Below, piece by piece: positions 31,071-39,385 of a stretch of DNA of 64,000 nt (positions are counted from its first letter, which is position 1; each line of letters begins with the position of its first letter). The stretch is from Pacificoceanicola onchidii. GTDB lineage: Bacteria > Pseudomonadota > Alphaproteobacteria > Rhodobacterales > Rhodobacteraceae. The translations under genes and the position numbers were made by a program. The notes below the pieces were generated by a model, which worked only from the letters and a program-made list of their open reading frames with translations, was not told where the DNA came from and made no database searches. The DNA lies in contig NZ_SRXY01000006.1 of NCBI RefSeq assembly GCF_004804335.1, forward strand, positions 1 through 64,000. The letters run 5' to 3'.

Positions 31071-32525
31071 TTACACCCCCGTCGCCGGAATACCGGTCCG
31101 CTCCACAGGACGCGGGGCGGTCAACTCTTTCCATGTGGAAAGCGCCTTGTTCGTGGCCGTGTTCGGCTGGCGCTTCACAAATTCGCCATGGCCTTCCTGC
31201 GAGCGCAATTCGCCATCATGCACCGCCACATGCCCTCGGGTGAGCGTAAAGCGCGGCAGGCCTTTGACCTCTTTGCCCTCGAACACGTTGTAGTCAATCG
31301 CCGAGACCTGCGCGCCCGCCGAAATCACTTTGGTCTTTTCCGGGTCCCAAACCACGATATCCGCATCTGCTCCCGGCAGGATCGCACCCTTTTTCGGGTA
31401 GCAATTCAGGATCTTGGCGATGTTTGTTGATGTAACCGCCACGAACTCTTCCGGCGTCAGACGCCCGGTGCCAACCCCATAGGTCCAGAGCATCGGCATC
31501 CGGTCCTCAAGGCCGCCCGTGCCGTTCGGGATCTTGGTGAAATCGCCCACCCCATAGCGCTTCTGCTCGGTGGTGAAGGCGCAGTGGTCCGTCGCCACAA
31601 CGCTCAGGGAACCTGCTTGCAAGCCCGCCCAGAGGCTGTCCTGATGCTGTTTGTTGCGGAACGGCGGGGACATGACGCGGCGCGCCGCGTGATCCCAGTC
31701 GGGATTGAAATACTCGCTTTCATCCAGCGTCAAATGCTGGATCAGCGGCTCACCCCAGACCCGTTTGCCAAGCTGGCGTGCCCGGCGAATGGCCTCGTGG
31801 CTTTCCTCGCAGGAGGTGTGCACCACGTACAACGGCACCCCGGCCATATCCGCAATCATGATCGCCCGGTTGGTTGCCTCACCCTCCACCTGCGGCGGAC
31901 GGGAATAGGCGTGGGCCTCGGGGCCTGTGTTGCCCTCCGCCAGCAGCTTGGCGCTGAGTTCGGCCACCACATCGCCGTTCTCGGCATGGACCATGGCGAT
32001 GCCGCCCAGTTCCGCCAGACGCTGGAACGAGGCATACATCTCGTCATCATTCACCATCAGCGCGCCTTTGTAGGCCATGAAATGCTTGAAGGTGTTGATG
32101 CCGCGCTCGTTCACCACGGTCTGCATCTCGTCAAAGACCTGCTCACCCCACCATGTCACCGCCATGTGGAAGGAGTAATCGCAATGGGCGCGGGTGGATT
32201 TGTTGTCCCACATCTTGAGCGCATCCAGCAGCCCCTGCCCGGGGCTCGGCAGAGCAAAATCGACAACCATCGTCGTCCCGCCCGAGAGCGCCGCGCGGGT
32301 GCCGCTGTCAAAATCATCGGTGGAGTACGTGCCCATGAAGGGCATCTCAAGATGCGTATGCGGATCAATCCCGCCCGGCATGACATAACAACCAGTGGCG
32401 TCGAGCGTCTCATCACCCTTGAGGTCCGCGCCAATCTCGATGATCTGTCCACCTTCGATCAGCACGTCCGCCTTGTAGGTGCGGTCATGGGTGACGATGG
32501 TTCCGTTTTTGATGACTGTGGTCAT
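31071..32525 (-). CDS. hydA: Dihydropyrimidinase
   Basis: A 484-aa cyclic amidohydrolase that opens dihydrouracil or dihydrothymine to the N-carbamoyl-beta-amino acid. GIDPHTHLEMP carries the HxH zinc ligands, and FKHFMAYKGALM contains the Lys that is carbamylated to bridge the metals. VVHTSCEESHEA and TDHCAFTTEQK hold further metal and catalytic residues. Length and motifs fit D-hydantoinases/dihydropyrimidinases. It acts between PreAT (35574-38241) and the ureidopropionase (32796). A 90-aa ORF separates it from that gene. Confidence 0.96.
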   Translation of the reverse strand: MTTVIKNGTIVTHDRTYKADVLIEGGQIIEIGADLKGDETLDATGCYVMPGGIDPHTHLEMPFMGTYSTDDFDSGTRAALSGGTTMVVDFALPSPGQGLLDALKMWDNKSTRAHCDYSFHMAVTWWGEQVFDEMQTVVNERGINTFKHFMAYKGALMVNDDEMYASFQRLAELGGIAMVHAENGDVVAELSAKLLAEGNTGPEAHAYSRPPQVEGEATNRAIMIADMAGVPLYVVHTSCEESHEAIRRARQLGKRVWGEPLIQHLTLDESEYFNPDWDHAARRVMSPPFRNKQHQDSLWAGLQAGSLSVVATDHCAFTTEQKRYGVGDFTKIPNGTGGLEDRMPMLWTYGVGTGRLTPEEFVAVTSTNIAKILNCYPKKGAILPGADADIVVWDPEKTKVISAGAQVSAIDYNVFEGKEVKGLPRFTLTRGHVAVHDGELRSQEGHGEFVKRQPNTATNKALSTWKELTAPRPVERTGIPATGV

Positions 32526-32526
32526 T

Positions 32527-32799
32527 TTAGTCGTCCCTTGTTTCTTGGCAAACCCACAAACTCAAATCGGATTGCGGTTCCCTGCACTTGTATCCGCATT
32601 CAAAAGCACCAGATTGCTTTCTTCCAAAAGCATCAAGGACTTTGATGGCAACAGCTCTGCACTTCTCATAAGTAGAGTAATTGCCCAGTTCCGCATGCAC
32701 CGTTAGATCGTTTTCCGAGGGGTAAACAAATCCGGTCCAATCTTTGGAGCAAGCAGGCGAGCTAGCAAATGTGAGTATGGCGGCTATGACCAACCTCAC
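32527..32799 (-). CDS. Small Cys-containing secreted protein inside the pyrimidine operon
   Basis: 90 aa. GTG start overlapping the stop of the ureidopropionase (GTGA). The N-terminus RLVIAAILTFASSPACS looks like a short signal peptide, possibly with a lipobox-like SPAC. The mature part contains WTGFVYPSENDL, YEKCRAVAIKVLD and ECGYKC and ends with WVCQETRDD. The DNA is visibly richer in A and T than its neighbours. Similar short WxGFVYP...ECGxxC proteins occur in alphaproteobacteria without known function. It ends 1 bp before the dihydropyrimidinase start, so it lies within the operon. Confidence 0.65.
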   Translation of the reverse strand: MRLVIAAILTFASSPACSKDWTGFVYPSENDLTVHAELGNYSTYEKCRAVAIKVLDAFGRKQSGAFECGYKCREPQSDLSLWVCQETRDD

Positions 32800-34043
32800 T
32801 CCACAACCCCCGCCGTCTCCACAACCGCGTGGAAGAGCACGTCCGTCCCGGCCGCTGCCCAGTCCTTGGAAATCTCCTCGGCCTCGTTGTGCGACAGACC
32901 GTCCACGCAAGGGCACATGATCATCGCCGTAGGGGCCACATCGTTGATCCAGCAGGCATCATGCCCTGCGCCGGAGACGATATCCATATGGGAATAGCAC
33001 AGCCGCTCCGCCGCCGAGCGCACCGCTGCCACGCAGCCTTCGTCAAAGGCCGGCGGGTTGAACTGGCCGACGATTTCCGTCTCCAACGTCACCCCCAAAG
33101 CCTCGCACAATCCCGGCGCGCGGTCATGGAATTCTTCCAGCATCGCGTCGATCACCTCCTGCAGGTGCGAGCGGAAATCGATGGTGAAGACCGCCTTGCC
33201 CGGGATGATGTTGCGCGAGTTGGGGTAGATGTCGATATGACCAATCGCCCCGACTGCATTGGGCTGATGCTTCATGGCGATCTCATGCACCAGTTCGGTG
33301 ATCTGGGCGAGCCCGCGTCCCGCATTGATCCGCATGTGCATCGGCGTCGAGCCGGTGTGGCTCTCCTTGCCCGTCACCGTGCATTCGATCCAGCGCAGCC
33401 CTTGTCCGTGGGTGACCACGCCAATGTCCTTGCCCTCGGCTTCCAAAATCGGCCCCTGCTCGATGTGCAACTCGAACATGGCGTGCATCTTACGGTCCCC
33501 GACCTTTTCATCGCCCTTCCAGCCGATCCGCTCCAGCTCATCGCCAAAGCGCAGCCCCTTGGCATCGACCCGGTCATAGGCCCAGTCCTGCGTGTGCTTG
33601 CCCGCAAAAACGCCGGAGGCGAGCATTGCCGGAGCAAACCGCGTGCCCTCTTCGTTGGTCCAGTTCACCACCACAATCGGGTGTTTGGTCTTGATGCCGT
33701 GCTCATGCAGGCTGCGCAGCACTTCCAGACCACCAAGCACGCCCAACACGCCATCGTATTTGCCACCCGTGGGCTGCGTGTCCAGATGCGAGCCCACATA
33801 GACCGGCAGCGCGTCCGGGTCCGTGCCTTCGTAGCGGGCGAACATATTGCCCATCTCGTCGAGCCCCATGGTGCAGCCCACCGCCTCGCACCACGACTGG
33901 AACAAGGCCCGGCCTTCGCCGTCTTCGTCCGTCAGGGTCTGGCGGTTGTTGCCCCCTGCGACGCCGGGGCCTATCTTGGCCATCTCCATGAGACTGTCCC
34001 AAAGACGATCTCCGTTGATGCGAATGTTGCTGAGTGGCGCCAT
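32796..34043 (-). CDS. Beta-ureidopropionase-type Zn hydrolase (N-carbamoyl amino acid amidase)
   Basis: 415 aa, M20/allantoate amidohydrolase family. GSHLDTQPTGGKYDGVLG and NWTNEEGTRFAPAM carry the dinuclear metal ligands, HIEQGPILEAEG is conserved, and GAGHDACWIN is near the C-terminus. It hydrolyses N-carbamoyl-beta-alanine to beta-alanine, CO2 and NH3 in reductive pyrimidine breakdown. The ATG at 34043 has GGGGA upstream. It is the first gene after the RutR-like operator at 34108-34123 and is divergent from rutR. Confidence 0.93.
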   Translation of the reverse strand: MAPLSNIRINGDRLWDSLMEMAKIGPGVAGGNNRQTLTDEDGEGRALFQSWCEAVGCTMGLDEMGNMFARYEGTDPDALPVYVGSHLDTQPTGGKYDGVLGVLGGLEVLRSLHEHGIKTKHPIVVVNWTNEEGTRFAPAMLASGVFAGKHTQDWAYDRVDAKGLRFGDELERIGWKGDEKVGDRKMHAMFELHIEQGPILEAEGKDIGVVTHGQGLRWIECTVTGKESHTGSTPMHMRINAGRGLAQITELVHEIAMKHQPNAVGAIGHIDIYPNSRNIIPGKAVFTIDFRSHLQEVIDAMLEEFHDRAPGLCEALGVTLETEIVGQFNPPAFDEGCVAAVRSAAERLCYSHMDIVSGAGHDACWINDVAPTAMIMCPCVDGLSHNEAEEISKDWAAAGTDVLFHAVVETAGVVE

Positions 34044-34107
34044 GTTTTTCCCCGTTCTTTCCTTTGGCTGGCCGCGGATACCCGTCCCGGCTTGCTTCAG
34101 GAGAATC

Positions 34108-34123
34108 CTGACCATATGGTCAA
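34108..34123. promoter_or_regulatory. RutR operator
   Basis: CTGACCATATGGTCAA matches the E. coli RutR consensus TTGACCA-N2-TGGTCAA at all but the first base. It lies 65 bp upstream of the ureidopropionase start and 122 bp upstream of the rutR-like gene, in the divergent promoter region. Confidence 0.85.
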
Positions 34124-34244
34124 ATATCAAGGCGGGGTCCCCACCCGGTCAAGGATTTAATTGAACCCTTGCACCATCACGGGCAAACCGCCCATAAAAC
34201 AGGCGTTTGAACGAACGCCACACAGCGCGAAAGGTCGAAATACG

Positions 34245-34883
34245 GTGAACAGCCCAAGCAGACCCCGGCTCGACTCGGGCGGAAAGACCCGAATCCAACG
34301 CGAAAAGCGCGCCGAGATTTTCGAAGCCGCGCTGGATGTTTTTGCCGAAGCGGGGCTGCGCGGGGCCACGCTCGACCGCATCGCCTCGCAGGCCGGGCTG
34401 TCGAAGCCGAACGTGGTTTACTATTTCGACAGCAAGGAAGCGATCTACCGCGACCTGCTCGAAGCGCTGCTGGACATCTGGATTGACCCGCTGCGGCAGA
34501 TCTCGGCCGATGGCGATCCGGTTTCGGAGATCCTCGCCTATGTGCACCGCAAGCTCGCCATGTCGCGCGAGATGCCGCGCGAAAGCCGCCTGTTTGCCAC
34601 CGAGATGATCCAGAACGCACCGCGCATCTCGGACGTGCTGAGCGGCGATCTCAAAGCTCTGGTCGATGAGAAAGCCGCCGTGATCGAAGGCTGGGCCGCC
34701 GAAGGGCGCATCGCCCCGGTGGACGCGCGGCACCTGATGTTCTCGATCTGGGCCACCACACAGCACTACGCCGACTTCGACGTGCAGGTGCGCGGGGTCC
34801 TGGGCCCGGACCGCGAAGCCAGGCGCTTCGACGAGGCGGATGAGTTCCTGACGGCGATGTACACGCGGCTTTTGACGGTCTGA
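34245..34883 (+). CDS. rutR: RutR-like TetR-family regulator
   Basis: 212 aa. The N-terminal HTH (FAEAGLRGATLDRIASQAGL, then SKPNVVYYFDSKEAIYRDLL) is followed by a RutR-type ligand domain with ESRLFATEM, SGDLKALVDEKAAVIEGW and FSIWATTQHYADFDVQV. These match E. coli RutR closely from memory. RutR senses uracil/thymine and represses pyrimidine catabolism. I take the GTG at 34245 (AAAGG upstream), which gives the family length; ATG 34161 is an alternative. It is divergent from the catabolic operon, with the operator between. Confidence 0.9.
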   Translation: MNSPSRPRLDSGGKTRIQREKRAEIFEAALDVFAEAGLRGATLDRIASQAGLSKPNVVYYFDSKEAIYRDLLEALLDIWIDPLRQISADGDPVSEILAYVHRKLAMSREMPRESRLFATEMIQNAPRISDVLSGDLKALVDEKAAVIEGWAAEGRIAPVDARHLMFSIWATTQHYADFDVQVRGVLGPDREARRFDEADEFLTAMYTRLLTV

Positions 34884-35045
34884 GGGGGTTGGGGACGGTG
34901 CGTTGAGCGTCTGACAGGCCGCCCGCCGGAATGAAGCCCCCCTTTGCAAGCTCTTTGCTCCCTGAAACCCGAGAACGACAGTCGAAATAGTAGGTTCGCG
35001 GACGAAGCGGTCGCTGACCGTTAGAAGTCCCGAAGTCGAGAATTT

Positions 35046-35309
35046 GGCCTGAAGCGGCCGTTCATCTCACCCCAGGCGCGGAATCAAGGCCGCAGGCCGC
35101 CGCGCCTATCGACGGGCCGTCCCCGCGGCACGGCGATTGGGTTTTCGGATCGAGCCTCATTGGCCTAGCACACCAGTGGCTGGGATAAATCGAGGAGATC
35201 AACAGTTGGATCGCCGCACCACGGCCCGTCGACAGGCGCGGCTTGTGCTCTAACCTTGAAGCCCCGGATCAAGTCCGGGACGAGGTGAACTCTATGACTG
35301 CTCAAGGCT
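35046..35309. repeat. Three-copy inverted-repeat element, copy 2 (reverse orientation)
   Basis: Starts GGCCTGAAGCGGCCGTTCAT. The 22-bp inner arms are at 35099-35120 and 35221-35242 with one mismatch. The core appears as the complement of copy 1 (AGTGGCTGGGATAAATCGAG). The CCCGGATCAAGTCCGGGACG palindrome is now on the right. The rest of the 34884-35573 gap (34884-35045 and 35310-35471) shows no gene or clear signal. Confidence 0.8.
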
Positions 35310-35471
35310 CTTTGAGCCGGATCCTCCCGAACCCAAACTTTATACTCTTTGGCCTCATTGCGGACTTCCACCGGTCTGCCTAAAGACGGTCGCAGCCGCT
35401 CACTGCCCCCCTCCCAACCTTAAAACATCAACAGCCGCTCAATCCAGCCACCCCGCCCCTCTCCCAAAATC

Positions 35472-35502
35472 AAAAAACGGCGCGCGAGGGAGATCGCGCG
35501 CC
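35472..35502 (-). terminator. Intrinsic terminator after preA
   Basis: A 9-bp stem, GGCGCGCGA (35479-35487) with TCGCGCGCC (35494-35502). On the minus strand it is followed by TTTTTT (35477-35472). It ends the preT-preA transcript. Confidence 0.85.
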
Positions 35503-35573
35503 GCTCAATGCTCCACAGGCCGCATCCCGCGCCGTGGAACGATCCGCCGTGAGGAGACTGGCGGGCTTTTGTC

Positions 35574-36878
35574 TTATTCCGCCGCCGATGCCATCGGGTT
35601 GTTCGGATGGGTTGTCCAGTTGGCGTAGTCTTCCTCGACGACCTTCCCGGTGCGCTCATCCACCATGCCCGGCGCCAGCGTCTCCATGGTGATGCAATCC
35701 TCCACCGGGCAGACGTTCACACACAGGTTGCAGGCCACGCATTCGTCATCCTGCACCTCGAACACCCGCTCCGGCGACATGGTGATCGCCTGGTGCGAGG
35801 TGTCTTCGCAGGCCGCATAACAGCGCCCGCATTTGATGCAGGCATCCTGATCAATCCGCGCCTTGGTGATGTGGTTGAGGTTGAGATACTGCCAGTCGGT
35901 CACGTTCGGCACGGCCATGCCGACAAAATCGGAGGTCGAGGTATAGCCTTTCTCATCCATCCACTGGCTGAGGCCCGAAATCATCTCCTGCACGATCTTG
36001 AAGCCATAGGTCATCGCCGCCGTGCAGACCTGCACATTGCCGCAGCCAAGCGCCATGAACTCGGCCGCGTCGCGCCATGTGGTCACCCCGCCAATGCCGC
36101 TGATCGGCAGACCGTGCGTCGCCTGCGCGCGGGCAATCTCGCTGACCATGCTCAAGGCAATCGGCTTGACCGCCGGTCCGCAATAGCCGCCGTGGCTGCC
36201 CTTTCCGTCAATTGTCGGCTGCGGGCACATCTGGTCAAGGTCGACCGCTGTAATCGAGTTGATCGTGTTGATCAGGCTGACCGCGTCCGCCCCGCCATTT
36301 CGCGCCGCCGCCGCAGGCTTGCGGATGTCGGTGATGTTCGGCGTCAGCTTCACGATGACCGGCTTGTCGTAATATTGCTTGCACCAGCGCGTCACCATCT
36401 CGATGTACTCGGGCACCTGCCCCACCGCGCTGCCCATGCCGCGCTCGCTCATGCCATGCGGGCAACCGAAGTTCAGCTCAATCCCATCCGCGCCGGTCTC
36501 CGCCACACGCGGCAGGATCGCCTTCCACGCGGCCTCTTCGCAGGGCACCATGATCGAGGCAATCAGCGCGCGGTCCGGGTAGTCCGCCTTCACCCGTGCC
36601 ATCTCTTCGAGGTTCACCTCCAAAGGCCGGTCGGTGATCAGCTCAATGTTGTTAAGACCCAGAAGCCGCCGGTCCGCCCCCCAGATCGCGCCATAACGCG
36701 GCCCGTTGACGTTCACCACCGGCGGGCCTTCCATGCCGAGGGTCTTCCAGACCACCCCGCCCCAGCCCGCCTCAAAGGCGCGACGCACGTTGTATTCCTT
36801 GTCCGTCGGCGGCGCAGAGGCCAGCCAGAACGGGTTCGGGCTCTTGATACCGAGAAAGTCGCTCGTCAGATCAGCCAT
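35574..36878 (-). CDS. preA: NAD-dependent dihydropyrimidine dehydrogenase subunit PreA
   Basis: 434 aa. An N-terminal FMN-binding dihydroorotate-dehydrogenase-like barrel (about 1-310; VKLTPNITDIRKPAAAARNG, ISGIGGVTTWRDAAEFMALG) precedes two C-terminal 4Fe-4S clusters (CIKCGRCYAAC and CVACNLCVNVCP). With PreT it reduces uracil or thymine to the dihydro form, the first step before dihydropyrimidinase. GAGAGG lies upstream of the ATG. It follows preT with a 28-bp gap holding a hairpin repeat. Confidence 0.96.
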   Translation of the reverse strand: MADLTSDFLGIKSPNPFWLASAPPTDKEYNVRRAFEAGWGGVVWKTLGMEGPPVVNVNGPRYGAIWGADRRLLGLNNIELITDRPLEVNLEEMARVKADYPDRALIASIMVPCEEAAWKAILPRVAETGADGIELNFGCPHGMSERGMGSAVGQVPEYIEMVTRWCKQYYDKPVIVKLTPNITDIRKPAAAARNGGADAVSLINTINSITAVDLDQMCPQPTIDGKGSHGGYCGPAVKPIALSMVSEIARAQATHGLPISGIGGVTTWRDAAEFMALGCGNVQVCTAAMTYGFKIVQEMISGLSQWMDEKGYTSTSDFVGMAVPNVTDWQYLNLNHITKARIDQDACIKCGRCYAACEDTSHQAITMSPERVFEVQDDECVACNLCVNVCPVEDCITMETLAPGMVDERTGKVVEEDYANWTTHPNNPMASAAE

Positions 36879-36897
36879 ATCTATATACCTCTCGTAG

Positions 36898-36916
36898 GGC
36901 GGGGTTTTACCCCGCC
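36898..36916. repeat. GTAGGGCGGGGC hairpin at the preT stop
   Basis: GGCGGGG-TTTTA-CCCCGCC preceded by CTCGTA. The preT stop codon lies inside this hairpin and preA begins 20 bp later, so it may modulate preA relative to preT. Confidence 0.6.
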
Positions 36917-38241
36917 GCCCCTGTCAGACGGGCGTGAATATCCATCGCCGCATCGCGGCCTTCTGCAACGGCGGTCACCGTCAGATCGTCGCCGCCGCTC
37001 GCGCAATCGCCCCCGGCCCAGACGCCCGCTTTCGAGGTGGCGCCGGTCGCGCTGACCGTAATCTTGCCGCCTTCAACCGACAGATCGTCCGGCACCCCGT
37101 CGATCTTCTGACCAATCGCCTGAAACAGCTGATCCGCCGCCAGCGTGAAGCCTTCGTCCAGTGTGACCAGCTTGCCGTCCTGGGTCTCGGTATAGGCAAA
37201 ACGCACGCCGCTCAGGCTGCCGTTGCCTTCCACGCCCACGGGGGTCGCGTTGTGAATGATCCGCACGCCTTTTTGCGCCGCGAGATCCTGCTCGAACTCG
37301 GAGGCCGCCATGGCCTCCTTGCCGCGCCGGTAGACAATCGTCACCTCTTCCGCTCCCAGAAGCTTCGCCTGCACGCCAGCGTCGACCGCCGTCATGCCGC
37401 CGCCGACAACCACCACGCGCCGCCCGACGGGCAGTGCGGCCAGATCCTCGGCCTGCCGAAGTTCCGCAATGAAATCGACCGCCGCGGACACGCCGTCTTT
37501 CTCGTCCAGCCCCAGCGCGTTCACACCCGCCAGACCCATGCCTAGGAACACTGCATCAAAATCCTCGCCCAGCCCTTGCAGGCTGATCTCGGACCCAAGC
37601 CGCTGGCCATGACGGATCTCGATCCCGCCGATCTTCAGGAGCCAGTCCACCTCTGCCTGCGCGAAATCGTCGGTGCTCTTGTAGGCCGCGATGCCAAACT
37701 CGTTGAGACCGCCGGACTTCGCCCGCGCCTCGAAGATCACCACGTCATGGCCCAGCATGGCCAGACGGTGTGCACAGGACAGACCCGCAGGCCCCGCCCC
37801 GACCACGGCAACCGATTTGCCGGTCGTCTCGGCGCGCTCAAACGGATGCACACCCGCAGCCATCAGACTGTCCGTGGCAAAGCGCTGCAAGCGGCCAATC
37901 TCCACCGGCTTGCCCTCGGCAACCTCGCGCACGCAGACCTCTTCGCAGAGCGTCTCTGTGGGGCAAACCCGCGCGCACATGCCGCCCAGGATGTTCTGTT
38001 CGAGAATGGTTTTCGCCGCCGCCTCTTCGGTGCCCGTGGCGATCTGCCGGATGAACAACGGTATGTCGATGCTCGTCGGGCACGCCGTCATGCAGGGCGC
38101 GTCATGGCAAAAATAACAGCGATCCGCCGCCACCAGCGCCTCATGCGCATCATAGGCGGGGTGCAGGTCCGCAAAGTTGGCGCCAATCACCTCACCCGGC
38201 AAGCGCCCGGCGGTGATGCCGTCAGTTAGCTTGGAAGTCAT
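36907..38241 (-). CDS. preT: NAD-dependent dihydropyrimidine dehydrogenase subunit PreT
   Basis: 444 aa. An N-terminal Fe-S domain has CYFCHDAPCMTACPTSIDIP and MCARVCPTETLCEEVC. A glutamate-synthase-small-chain-like fold follows, with FAD motif VVGAGPAGLSCAHRL (about 150) and NAD motif VVVGGGMTAVDAGVQA. It delivers electrons from NAD(P)H to PreA. The ATG at 38241 has GGAGAG upstream. A degenerate RutR-like site at 38293-38308 lies about 52 bp upstream, linking this operon to the rutR regulon. Confidence 0.95.
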   Translation of the reverse strand: MTSKLTDGITAGRLPGEVIGANFADLHPAYDAHEALVAADRCYFCHDAPCMTACPTSIDIPLFIRQIATGTEEAAAKTILEQNILGGMCARVCPTETLCEEVCVREVAEGKPVEIGRLQRFATDSLMAAGVHPFERAETTGKSVAVVGAGPAGLSCAHRLAMLGHDVVIFEARAKSGGLNEFGIAAYKSTDDFAQAEVDWLLKIGGIEIRHGQRLGSEISLQGLGEDFDAVFLGMGLAGVNALGLDEKDGVSAAVDFIAELRQAEDLAALPVGRRVVVVGGGMTAVDAGVQAKLLGAEEVTIVYRRGKEAMAASEFEQDLAAQKGVRIIHNATPVGVEGNGSLSGVRFAYTETQDGKLVTLDEGFTLAADQLFQAIGQKIDGVPDDLSVEGGKITVSATGATSKAGVWAGGDCASGGDDLTVTAVAEGRDAAMDIHARLTGAAG

Positions 38242-38292
38242 CCTGGCTCTCCGATCTGTGCTCTTGAGGAAAGGCTGGCACGAATCGAATTT

Positions 38293-38308
38293 TTTATCAA
38301 ATGGTAAA
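38293..38308. promoter_or_regulatory. Degenerate RutR-like site upstream of preT
   Basis: TTTATCAAATGGTAAA agrees with TTGACCA-N2-TGGTCAA at 11 of 14 informative bases and is itself close to palindromic. Its position before preT is right for a repressor site. Confidence 0.5.
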
Positions 38309-38406
38309 ATTTCTGAAGGTGGCAGAAAAAGACTATCCCCCTGCCCGCGCGCTCAATTTTTGTGCGCGGCGATCGGGCGTTTGAAATGCAAAGCGGGCAA
38401 AGCCGG

Positions 38407-39168
38407 TCAGTGACAGACCTGAACCTCGGTCGCCCAGCCCCGGCAGGCCTCTGCCAGAACCTCCGCCGGGGCGGCGTCCGTATAGAAGGTGTCCACATCC
38501 CGAAGCGAGGCGATCTTGGCCGGGGCGTGGCGGGTGAACTTGCTGTGATCGGCCACCAGCGCCGTGCGCCGCGACTGCTGCACAATCGCCTGGCTCACGC
38601 TGATTTCCTGGATGTCATAGTCAAGCATGTCGCCATCCGCATCCAGCGCCGAGCACCCGATCACCGCCAGATCGAACTTGAACCGGCGGATCGTCTCCAC
38701 CGCGAGCGCGCCGACCAGCCCGCCATCGGAGCGCCGCAACTGCCCGCCGGTGACGATCACCTCGCAATCATGATTGGCCGCGAGAATGCTCGCGACGTTC
38801 ATGTTGTTCGTCACCACCATCAGGTCCTTGTGATGCACCAGCGCGCGCGCCACCGCCTCCGTGCTGGTGCCGATGCCCAGAAAAAGCGCCGAATTCTCCG
38901 GGATCTGCGCGGCACAGGCGCGGGCAATCGCCGTCTTTCCTTCGGGGTTGATCGACCGGCGCGCCTCGTAGCCGATGTTTGTCGTGCCCGAGGCCAGCAC
39001 CGCGCCGCCATGCACCCGCTCAAGCTGTCCCGCTTCGGCCAGATCGGTCAGATCGCGCCGGATGGTCTGCAACGTCACGCCAAAATGCTGCGCCAGCCCT
39101 TCGACGCTGACCTTCCCCTCCTGCCGCGCGATGTCGAGGATTTCGGGATGCCTGAAGGATTGGGACAT
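38407..39168 (-). CDS. glpR: DeoR-family repressor, GlpR-like
   Basis: 253 aa. The N-terminal DeoR HTH shows VEGLAQHFGVTLQTIRRDL and LERVHGGAV. The C-terminal sugar-phosphate-sensing domain shows LFLGIGTSTEAVARAL and GCSALDADGDMLDYDIQEI. It resembles GlpR, which is inactivated by glycerol-3-phosphate. The ATG at 39168 is chosen because the family starts MSQ-xxR-xxxIL; the longer frame to 39321 crosses the operator region. Divergent from glpD, consistent with control of glpD-glpK. Confidence 0.9.
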   Translation of the reverse strand: MSQSFRHPEILDIARQEGKVSVEGLAQHFGVTLQTIRRDLTDLAEAGQLERVHGGAVLASGTTNIGYEARRSINPEGKTAIARACAAQIPENSALFLGIGTSTEAVARALVHHKDLMVVTNNMNVASILAANHDCEVIVTGGQLRRSDGGLVGALAVETIRRFKFDLAVIGCSALDADGDMLDYDIQEISVSQAIVQQSRRTALVADHSKFTRHAPAKIASLRDVDTFYTDAAPAEVLAEACRGWATEVQVCH

Positions 39169-39304
39169 GGGGAACCGTCTCTTGTTATCCGCGCGAAACC
39201 GCACATTTCCGCGCATTTCCGGGGTCTTGCCTAAGGGAAACAGGGGCAGGAAGGCAAGAATCTTCGGGAATTCTGGCGAATATGTCGCCCTCGCCCCCAA
39301 TTTT

Positions 39305-39329
39305 CGAACATAAACGAACATTTCGAACT
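39305..39329. promoter_or_regulatory. Probable GlpR operator: three CGAAC direct repeats
   Basis: CGAACA at 39305, CGAACA at 39315 and CGAACT at 39324, spaced about one helical turn, with TTTCGAA flanks. The array lies 57 bp upstream of the glpD start in the glpR-glpD divergent region. DeoR-type regulators often bind such repeats. Confidence 0.6.
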
Positions 39330-39385
39330 TGCGATTTTATGCCTTTTGCCACTAATGTCCGCCGCATCCAGCAAGGGGGATTCCC

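Noticed and set aside
29080-31293. A 737-codon plus-strand frame opposite the ABC transporter
   Set aside because: Low-complexity Arg/His/Gln-rich translation without motifs, running through three well-supported minus-strand genes.
35165-35371. A 68-codon minus-strand frame in the preA downstream gap
   Set aside because: It is a translation through repeat copy 2, including its inverted arms, and has no independent start signal.
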